Below are positions 7,358-15,700 of a stretch of DNA of 46,829 nucleotides, piece by piece. A model generated the notes under the pieces. It was not told the DNA's origin, did not search any database, and saw only the letters and a program-made list of their open reading frames with translations. This DNA comes from a virus, in the IMG/VR virus record IMGVR_UViG_3300017971_000391, positions 1 through 46,829 of that record, one strand, 5' to 3'. The first letter of the stretch is position 1. Every line of letters begins with the position of its first letter. The position numbers and the translations under genes are program-made.

Positions 7358-10351
7358 ATGGCATATGGATATGTACCTCCAGGTCGCATCGTTGAGCTTA
7401 ACAACCTTGCCAGGTTGCGTAGACTCAATGGTGCATTTCACGGTGCCAAGGGTGCCGCGATTCGTTATGACCTGCTGACCAACGAGCGCCTGCTGTTCAA
7501 CGCCTCGCCGACGACGTCGGACGTGATACGTGGAGCATCCAACTATCTGTTCCGCTACGGTGGACTCACACCGGAACAGTGGGGCCAAGTGTCGCTCGAA
7601 CTGATCGATCCACCTGGCAATGCAGACCTGGCAGAGGACCTCGACGGCGTCAACACGGTCGTACACTTCCCATACACGACCACCAACACGTCGCTGCAGC
7701 AGGGCTTCGAGCTAGACGTCACTACGCTGTATCCTGTCTACGTGGACATGACAGCTAACACCTGGCACGTCAATATCGTGTTCAAGATGGACAGCGATAT
7801 GAGTGTTGGGCCGAAGCTCAATCACATCTTTGGTGCGAATGGTCTGGACGGCGTTGGCTTGTTCGTGGATGGCAATGATCTCAGGATCCGCGCGAATGAT
7901 GACCTAAACTACTCGTGGACCACCGACGTCGCCCCGGTCGCTGACGGGTGGGCAGGCGCGTACCACAGAGTCTTGCTTATCAACAACAGCGGGTACCTAT
8001 CTGTTTACGTTGACGGCACACTGCAGGTAATGCAGGATTCCTCGGGCGCGCACACGGCTACCGTCATCGAGCTTGGTCTCACGGGAACCCCAAAGTCACC
8101 GCCGGCGGCTGATTGGGTAATTGGCAACGCATCTGCCCACGTCAACACGATGACCTTTCATCAGACTGACCAGACCACCAAGTACTACCCAATGAGGTAC
8201 AAGTACATTGCGGTTGGTGACGCACTGACTGATCCGGTCATCCTCAACTCTACGATCCAACTGACCGAACCAAGTCAGCAAGAGTCGTTCACCGAGACCC
8301 AGGTGCGGCCCGTGATCGTCGTCAAGTCCACACAGGAAGACGACACGGCATCTGGCTACAAGTACCCGGTCAACATCGGTCTGCAGTATGGGACCGCCGG
8401 TGCGATTGACCTGCACTACAATAACACGCGCATCGCGTACCTGGGTGCCGATGGGATCCAGGCTGGCAAGTACGTCCAGGGTATCATCGCTGAGAACACA
8501 ACGCTCGACGACATTCTGAACGTCGAGTACGGTGTGCGCACCGATCTGGGCGTCTCCCTCACGATCACCATGCCCACGTTCACCAACGTGGCGGCTGGCT
8601 CGCACCTGTATTTCTACGACCTCGACGGCAGCGCGTCCAGCGGCCCTGTCACGATCGACATGGACAATGCGAACACCGGATACACGATCAACGGTGAGAG
8701 CACGGCCCAGGTCTACATCAGCCAGGACTGGGGAGCGATCGAGCTTACGAAAGACGCACGCAACGAGAACAACTGGCTGGCCGTCTCGCACGCGCCGTCC
8801 ACGTTTGACTACGTTGAGTCGCTCGCTGCCAACACCACACTGGCTGTGCCCAGCGGGCCTGGCGTGTGTGTTGTGGCTACAACCGGGGCTGCGAGCAGAA
8901 CGGTCAAGCTACCGATAGCGAACACCTGCCTGGGCAAGACCTTCTTCATCAAGAAGGGCGACACGTCTGGTGGCAACATTTGGCTGAATATTGGTGCGGT
9001 CAGCGGCGTGTTCGACATGCCGTCTGTGACGAGCCATCAACTCTATGGCCGGCACGACGCCGCGATGTATACCAGCGACGGAACATCGTCCTTCAAGACC
9101 TGGCGGATGTGCCAGTCTGGTTCTGAGGATGTGCGCACGGTCACCGCCAACACGACGATGGACCACTCGTACACCCAGCACTTCATCTCGAACAACCCGA
9201 CAATCACGATGCCAACTTCGATCACCGGACAGGGCCGCGTGTCGTACTACAAAAAGATCGGTGCCGGCAACTGCATCCTCGACGGGTACGGCGGCGAGAT
9301 GGTGGACGACAACACGGCGTTCACGCTCCGCGGAAAATACAAGGGCCTTGCGCTGATCTCGAGATTCGGTAGCTCGTGGTCGACCATCGGATACGTTAAC
9401 GACAACCTGCACGCCGTCAACACCACTTATACCGTGGCGTGGCCATGCCGCGTGGTGCTCGCTGATGCCTCGGGCGGCTCGTTCACCGTTACGCTGCCAG
9501 CAGCAAACGACTATGGCGACACGTGGTGCGCGGTCAGGAAGATCGATTCGTCTGTCAACACCGTGGTCATCGAGGGCAGTGGTGCCGAGACGATCGACGG
9601 CGACCTGAACCGAACACTCAACGAGCAATGGGACATGCTCGAGTTCGCATCTGATGGCACCACCTGGCACGTTGTTGGAACAGGCGACCACGTGCCCGAC
9701 TTCGCTGTCAGCAACTCGCTCAACGTTAATACCACAAACGGCATCGACATCAACCCAGGGTCGGACACTGACGCGGACCTGATCACCGTTGGTGTGACAG
9801 ACGCGCCGACCATAAGTTGGGATGAGTCGGAAGACGCGTTCGCCTTAAGCAAGTCGCTTAACCTTTCGGCGGATTTGATTTTCACCGGCAGCGACCAAGG
9901 TTTGCCACATGGTGAAATCTATGCGTTTGACACGAACACGACGATCACAATCAGTGGTACCGGCATCGCGAATAAGGTACAGGTTACATCATTCGCCACG
10001 GACGGTGAATCGTCAAATATGACGCCTGACCACACAAACGATCATATCACCGTCGTCAAAGCTGGCAAGTATCTATGTACCGTGAGTGTCGCAGCGGAGA
10101 GCATTGGTGGAACACCGTATGAAATTGGTTTAGGTGTGTTCAAGAACAACGGAGCCACCCACTTCCAAAACTTGCATGCCCATCGTAACCTTTCGGGTGG
10201 TGGTGTCGACGTTGGGTCGATCTCCATGTCTGGTATCATCGACCTCGCGGCCAGTGACACAATTGAAGTCTGGGTGTGGAATGAGACGAATACAAACGAT
10301 GTCATCGTTGACGACATCACTCTTTCGCTTGTTCATATTGCTGGGACCTAA
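7358..10351 (+). CDS. Large tail fibre: LamG-like domain, four beta repeats, C1q/TNF-like tip
   Basis: A 997-residue protein beginning two bases after the nozzle gene, with a ribosome site (AAGAGGAAGG) inside it. Residues 1-95 are a probable virion anchor. About 120-300 reads as a LamG/concanavalin domain (LFVDGNDLRIRAND, LSVYVDGTLQVMQD). Four related modules of about 100 residues follow (about 375-785), each starting with an ANTT/NTTY motif, carrying a xxTxTxP strand and ending in a W-x-V/I-x turn. A connector of short repeats (SLNVNTTNGIDINPGSDT) leads to a C-terminal jelly roll (about 845-997; AGKYLCTVSVAAES, IDLAASDTIEVWVWNE) of the C1q/TNF type found at receptor-binding tips. Probable host-recognition protein. 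Confidence 0.75.
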   Translation: MAYGYVPPGRIVELNNLARLRRLNGAFHGAKGAAIRYDLLTNERLLFNASPTTSDVIRGASNYLFRYGGLTPEQWGQVSLELIDPPGNADLAEDLDGVNTVVHFPYTTTNTSLQQGFELDVTTLYPVYVDMTANTWHVNIVFKMDSDMSVGPKLNHIFGANGLDGVGLFVDGNDLRIRANDDLNYSWTTDVAPVADGWAGAYHRVLLINNSGYLSVYVDGTLQVMQDSSGAHTATVIELGLTGTPKSPPAADWVIGNASAHVNTMTFHQTDQTTKYYPMRYKYIAVGDALTDPVILNSTIQLTEPSQQESFTETQVRPVIVVKSTQEDDTASGYKYPVNIGLQYGTAGAIDLHYNNTRIAYLGADGIQAGKYVQGIIAENTTLDDILNVEYGVRTDLGVSLTITMPTFTNVAAGSHLYFYDLDGSASSGPVTIDMDNANTGYTINGESTAQVYISQDWGAIELTKDARNENNWLAVSHAPSTFDYVESLAANTTLAVPSGPGVCVVATTGAASRTVKLPIANTCLGKTFFIKKGDTSGGNIWLNIGAVSGVFDMPSVTSHQLYGRHDAAMYTSDGTSSFKTWRMCQSGSEDVRTVTANTTMDHSYTQHFISNNPTITMPTSITGQGRVSYYKKIGAGNCILDGYGGEMVDDNTAFTLRGKYKGLALISRFGSSWSTIGYVNDNLHAVNTTYTVAWPCRVVLADASGGSFTVTLPAANDYGDTWCAVRKIDSSVNTVVIEGSGAETIDGDLNRTLNEQWDMLEFASDGTTWHVVGTGDHVPDFAVSNSLNVNTTNGIDINPGSDTDADLITVGVTDAPTISWDESEDAFALSKSLNLSADLIFTGSDQGLPHGEIYAFDTNTTITISGTGIANKVQVTSFATDGESSNMTPDHTNDHITVVKAGKYLCTVSVAAESIGGTPYEIGLGVFKNNGATHFQNLHAHRNLSGGGVDVGSISMSGIIDLAASDTIEVWVWNETNTNDVIVDDITLSLVHIAGT

Positions 10352-10353
10352 AA

Positions 10354-10382
10354 TTGAGAATTCCACAAGCCAACCTGATAAT
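10354..10382 (+). promoter_or_regulatory. Candidate sigma-70-type promoter before the internal virion genes
   Basis: TTGAGA (10354-10359), a 17-bp spacer and GATAAT (10377-10382) lie in the 91-bp gap after the fibre gene, with the next ATG 60 bases downstream preceded by AAAGGGGAAAA. A small AGCG/CGCT hairpin lies in the leader. The hexamers are good but there is only this one copy, so it is a candidate. Confidence 0.45.
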
Positions 10383-10442
10383 CCACTAGCGCAAAAGGAT
10401 TTCGCTGGTTACAATAACTACTGACACACAAAGGGGAAAACA

Positions 10443-11393
10443 ATGGCAGGTACAGCAGGTTTCGGGAAAGCATTTGATTTCAGTGCAGCCGAGGGATATT
10501 TCACCGGCGCGCTGGACGAAATGAAATCCGTTGGGGATAAGGCTTCTGATAGCGTATCCAGGGTTCCCGGGGAATACCAGCAGATCGCGAACAGGTACAA
10601 CCAGCGAACTGCCAAGCTCACTGGAATGCTCGAGGGGTTCGGCGATGTCGAGCGCGAAGAACTGTCAAAGCAATTCGAGCAAGCAAAGGCTGCAAAGCAG
10701 CAGGAATTGATCGGCCGCGGGATGACCCACGGCTCCGCATATGATGCAGCCATGCGTGGTCTCAATCACGACTACCAGGCCAACCTGCGCGCTCTCAATG
10801 CCGATCTCCGCAAGCAGCAAATCGGATATCAGACCCAATGGACTAGCGACGCACTCGCCGCTGCCGGTGTGGTCCCCGAGTCGCGCCTGCGCACGGCCGA
10901 CGCCCAGTTCGGTTTCGGCAAAGAAGGTGCTCTAATGAGAGAACGCGTTGGCCAGTACAAGTCCGCGATGATCTCCCAGCAAGGTGGGCCAGGTACGCTT
11001 GGTTACAGTGCCGGCTCGCAAGGTGGCGGTGGTGGTGCAACCTCTGTCAACTACCCCGACCGCGGCAGGCCGAGCTCCAGCCGTTCGTCCGGTGGCGGAG
11101 GCGGTGGTGGCGGCGGTGGAGGCGGAGGCGGTGGTGGTGGATCCACCGGCAGCTTCCTGAACCCTGGCGGCGGGTGGTACGATTACTTCGCCAACCAGGC
11201 AGTCAACCAGCAGAACCAGGCCAACGACCCGAGCCCGGAACGGAGCACACCGTACCAGCCGCGCGACGATGGTGGCGGACAGCCTGGTGAAATGCAAGAA
11301 AACCCGTACTTCACTCCATATCCAAAGGGCTCGAAGCTGGAAGAGGAATTCATCGAAGAGCAAACAAGAGCAGGCAACTGGCCCCCTAAGTGA
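10443..11393 (+). CDS. Internal virion-like protein with coiled coil and polyglycine tract
   Basis: A 316-residue product. Residues about 25-150 are a long alpha-helical, Gln/Lys/Glu-rich segment (VEREELSKQFEQAKAAKQQE) likely to form a coiled coil. Residues about 215-234 are an uninterrupted run of roughly 17 glycines (DNA about 11094-11142), flanked by Ser/Arg-rich linkers. The C terminus is Pro/Glu/Gly-rich. Its place between the fibre and the giant internal proteins fits an ejection or internal core protein. The glycine tract would be a flexible hinge. The repeat-rich DNA is prone to length change. Confidence 0.5.
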   Translation: MAGTAGFGKAFDFSAAEGYFTGALDEMKSVGDKASDSVSRVPGEYQQIANRYNQRTAKLTGMLEGFGDVEREELSKQFEQAKAAKQQELIGRGMTHGSAYDAAMRGLNHDYQANLRALNADLRKQQIGYQTQWTSDALAAAGVVPESRLRTADAQFGFGKEGALMRERVGQYKSAMISQQGGPGTLGYSAGSQGGGGGATSVNYPDRGRPSSSRSSGGGGGGGGGGGGGGGGGSTGSFLNPGGGWYDYFANQAVNQQNQANDPSPERSTPYQPRDDGGGQPGEMQENPYFTPYPKGSKLEEEFIEEQTRAGNWPPK

Positions 11394-11405
11394 AAGTAAG
11401 AAAAA

Positions 11406-12764
11406 ATGCCCAGGAATCCTTACAAGCGCAACTCCTTTACGCCTCCTTCTCGCGGTATCCAAGGTACCGTCAGCCGATCATTTCGTACGCCGGCCGAAGA
11501 CCGCATGCGGTTCGCGAAGGAGCGTGAGGAAAGCGGCGAGGCCATGATCGGCGACCTGTACGGGTCCACACGTGGCATGGACAAGACCGAGTACGGATAT
11601 CAGACTCGCTACCTGGGCGACCAGGTGGCTGAGTTTGACGCGCGCATGGAACACCTCAACGGCGTCAAGGGTCGCATGGACAAGACTGGCAGCGACCAGT
11701 TGAATGCGATCACAAAGAAGCACGTCGCACTCCAGAAGGCCTATGCCAACGGCCGCATCAATCAACTCGAGATGTTCCGAGGCGCGGCCCAACTTGGCCA
11801 GCAGTTGGGCACGTTCAACTGGAAGGGTCACGTTAAAGGCAAGGGTGCTGTGGTCGGCGACATCTATGATGACGAAGACACCGGCATGGTGATGCACAAC
11901 ACGCCCGAAGGCCGGCAGCCGATCGGCTACACCAAGAAGTACGTTCAAGAGAACACCTACACCGATCCTCGCACCGGCATCACTATCGTACCAACTGCTC
12001 CTGGCAAAGACCCGAAGATCTATCGCGGTGACGAGATCGACTCCACCGACTTCCCGGCTCCAGACAAACTGTACTCAATGTATGAGAAGGTCAGAGGCGA
12101 GTTGTTGGAGAATCCGGCGTCCATGGACATGTCTCCTGAGGATATCGATGAGGCAGCGTGGAACAGAGTGAACGATGGTCTCAACAGGTCCAGGCTGATG
12201 TGGGCCAAGCTGACAGGCAGAGAGGGCCAACTGACCGGTGCCCAACAGACCGAACAGGTGGAAGGTGAGATGAGCGATCAGCCCGCTTCACTCTCGCCCG
12301 CTGTCAAAGCCGAGATACTGAAGAAGCAGCAAGAGGCTGCTGACAAGGCACTCAAGGCCAGCGAGAAGGAACAAGAGAAGGCAGCGAAGCCTGGCACCAA
12401 GGCCAAGCCGAGTGACAGCATGAAAGCCTACGGGCCGCAACTCAAGAACGCGATCGCCGCGGCCGGTGGCGACAAGGACAAGATCGCCCAGGCGAGGGCT
12501 GACTACTGGGACCAAGACCCCGAGTTGAAGGCACGCTATAACAACCCGCTCCCACTGAGGGGCGGAATGAAACAGAGTGACCTGACAGAGGGCACGGTCT
12601 ATATGGTCAACGACAAAAGCGACAACAAAATCAAGCGAGTCGTTTACCTGAATGGCAAGCTGATGGAGTTGGAACAACCAGGCGTAGCGCCGCCGCGCGG
12701 ACCAGCTACAAGAGCAGATGACCCTGGAACAAGGCTTCGTGGAGCAGCCCCAGGATTTTATTGA
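11406..12764 (+). CDS. Putative internal virion protein
   Basis: A 452-residue hydrophilic protein. Residues about 25-145 are mainly helical (MRFAKEREESGEAMIG; KKHVALQKAYANGR). The middle has a small beta region (VVGDIYDDEDTGMV). Residues about 300-345 are a Lys/Glu/Ala-rich coiled coil, followed by a short beta domain (TEGTVYMVNDKSDNKIKRVVYLNGK). No catalytic motif is seen. It lies 12 nt after the polyglycine protein and 31 nt before the 1804-residue protein, so it is probably part of the same internal core or ejection apparatus. Family not recognised. Confidence 0.5.
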   Translation: MPRNPYKRNSFTPPSRGIQGTVSRSFRTPAEDRMRFAKEREESGEAMIGDLYGSTRGMDKTEYGYQTRYLGDQVAEFDARMEHLNGVKGRMDKTGSDQLNAITKKHVALQKAYANGRINQLEMFRGAAQLGQQLGTFNWKGHVKGKGAVVGDIYDDEDTGMVMHNTPEGRQPIGYTKKYVQENTYTDPRTGITIVPTAPGKDPKIYRGDEIDSTDFPAPDKLYSMYEKVRGELLENPASMDMSPEDIDEAAWNRVNDGLNRSRLMWAKLTGREGQLTGAQQTEQVEGEMSDQPASLSPAVKAEILKKQQEAADKALKASEKEQEKAAKPGTKAKPSDSMKAYGPQLKNAIAAAGGDKDKIAQARADYWDQDPELKARYNNPLPLRGGMKQSDLTEGTVYMVNDKSDNKIKRVVYLNGKLMELEQPGVAPPRGPATRADDPGTRLRGAAPGFY

Positions 12765-12795
12765 ACCACTGACAATCTAGCAGTTCGAGGAACTA

Positions 12796-15700
12796 ATGCC
12801 GAACATCATCTCCTGGGACAACATCAATCAAGATGTTGATTCCCTCTCTCCCTCATTGACTAAAGTCGACAACGATCGCTACAAACGAGACGAGTACGGC
12901 AACTGGGTGGATACGCTTGACGGCACAACGCACAGGCGTAATCCGCTCGGCTCTAAGGAAGTCAAGTTTGAGAATATCGTACAAGAGCCCGACCAGCCAG
13001 GCTGGGAAGGCCCGAAATACGGTGACCCTGAGGCATTCAAACGCGGCCAAGCATCCGCCGATCAGGACTACACCCGGGCCAAGAATCTTCATCACAGGAT
13101 CTACGGCAAAGACCTAGGCTTCTCCGAAGAGGACTGGGACAAGGCCCGCGCCGCCGCCAGACGAGGCCGTGAGATCGCCGCCGACGACCGCCCTGGTGGA
13201 GCAGCGGCCTGGGGGTGGAATCTCCCCAGCTTCCTAGCCGGTCGTGGTGGCGAACAGGAAGGCATCAAAGATGTCGACCCCCGCTTCAAAGAATACCTCC
13301 TCGGCGGCGTCGCTGACGGCATGCGCGAGCGAGCCAAGCGTGGTGGCCCCTTTGGTGCAGCCCAGACCATCGGCCGCGGTGTGCAAGAGTCTGTCATCGA
13401 CACCGCCCGCTCGATCCCTAACGTAATGCGAGCCCTGGGCATGATGAGCCCGGAGTCGGCCGAGCGATTGAAGACGGTCAATGAGATCGCCGGCCTTAAG
13501 TACCAAATGGATCCCGGGTCCTACTCTGGCGAAGGGATCGTCGCCCGTGCGCTGGACGCGTCTGTCAAAGAACTGACCGGCGTCGCGCGCGTGAGTGGTC
13601 AATTCCTACAGATGGCCGCAGGTGCTGGCCTGGCGCAGAAGGCCGGTCAGGTCATCGGTGCCGCTGGTGGTACGGCTGTTGGACTCTCGCCCGAGGCAGC
13701 CGGCGCTACCGGTGCACTCACCGGGCGCGCGGCCGGCACGGTCGGTGGCCCGGGCCAGATGTTCGCACTCACCTTCCCGCAGAGCTATGACTTCGCGAAG
13801 GATGAGATCGGCCTCACCGAGACTCAGTCTCGCTTCTTTGGACTGGCCTCTGCCAGCATCCAGGCCGCGATCGAGAAAGCACAGATCGAAGGGCTGCTGT
13901 CCAAGTCTCTCAGCCAGGCCGCGGGTGCAACGCTGCGTCAGCGCCTGAAGAAGTCAATGGCCAACATCGCCCGACAGGTGGCTACGCAGACCACAGAGGA
14001 AGGTCTCCAGGCCGCGGTCGATCCGATGGGCAAAGAGATCATCGACGTCCTGCGAGGCGACGGGTTCGAGATCACCAAGCCGCTCGAGGCAATGGTTGAC
14101 GAGATGGGTGCCAGCGTTCTGTCCATGGCCGTGCTAGCTACGCCCGCTGGACTCGGCGGACTCGCTGGCGGCAAACGGCTGCACCAGAACAGAGAAAAAG
14201 CCAAAGAGTGGATGAGCAAGAGCGAAAACGCTTCCAAGATAGCTGAGTTGATCACTAGTGGGAAGCTGGGGACTAGTAGGAAGCAATGGGCTCAGCTTCC
14301 CCAGGAACTCCAGAAGCTGGCCGGTGAAGGCAGGTACCTGAGCGAGGGCAACCGGCGAGAGGCCTTGGACACGATCCAGGAGGCATACAAAGAGGCAGTC
14401 GGCTTCAAGGCTGTGATGGACCACGTACGCGCCGCCGCCAAGGCCAAGCAGCCACCTGTCGAAGAGACAATCCCGGAGCCGCCGCAGCCGACTGGCCCGC
14501 CGCAACTGCCGGGCGCAGAAGCTGGCGTACAGATGGAAGGCAAAGAGTACGGTCAGCGCCTCGACAAGGATACCAAGAGGATCGCCGAGCACCTGAAGAA
14601 GTTCGTACGCGGCAAGGAGACCGCGGAGGAGCGACGGGCGCGCATGGACATGGCGCGCGCGTTGGCCGAGCAACTGTTAACGGAAGAGGTCGGATCGATC
14701 CGCGCCGTCCAGGGCGGCACGCCAGGCAAGGGCGCTCTCGAGCAGCGGCTGAAGCCGAAAGAGGACATCACCGAAACCACCGTCGATGAGGCCAGAAAGA
14801 TCACTGGTGGCAAGTCCATCATGAACGAGAAGAATCTGTACGGTCCCGATGGCATCATGGACAAGGCGACCAAGAATGCCAAGAAGCGGATCGGCCTGCG
14901 CAAGATCACGGCACTCACACGCAAGGCGATGAGCAAGCTGAAGTCCAAGATCAAGGGCGACAAGTACGGCGACCCGTTCAAGGCGGGTTCGCAGTTCGAG
15001 CAGGAACTCAACAAGCCAGGCATCCGCAGGCTCGCAGAGCGCGCCGCTGATGACGTGGTGCGGTTCCTCGACAAAGAGGGCGGCGACCGGTTCGGCAACT
15101 ACTACGAACAGCAGAACGTAGAAGAGGACGCGATCATCTCCGAGCGCTTCCCCGAGTTTGCTGGCGATACGCCGTACGCTGCGGCGCTCAACCAGTTCCG
15201 GCGCGGCGTCATCAACGCTGTTGCGTCAGCCCAGACCGAACTGTCGAAGAATACCGAAGAGACCATCGGTGTATGGGAAGCCATCCGCAGCACCGGCAAG
15301 CTCCCGATGCTGTTCGAGGGCGAGGCGAAGGGAGAGGGCCGCCCCATCTTCGCGCTGCCCAGGCCCGCAGACTCGAAGGCCGAGGGCCTCTACCCGGAAC
15401 AGTTGGAGCAGATCATTGAAGTCGCCCAGGAGTTACTGGACGCGACGCCAGACGACGTGAAGGCCATACTGCGCGGCGACGCCCCTGTGCCCGATGGCCT
15501 CACGAAGCTGAGCCCCGGCAAGAAGGGTCAGCCGGTCAAGACGCTGAACCACTACATCTACGACTGGTACGGGTACAAGTACGTCACCGGCTCCATGGTG
15601 CGCCGTGCGTTCACATCGTCCAAGGGCCTGGTTGGCAAGATGGCCGTTGAGTTGATGAAGGATGGGGCGGACGTATTTCGAGCGCGAATCAGAACACCGT

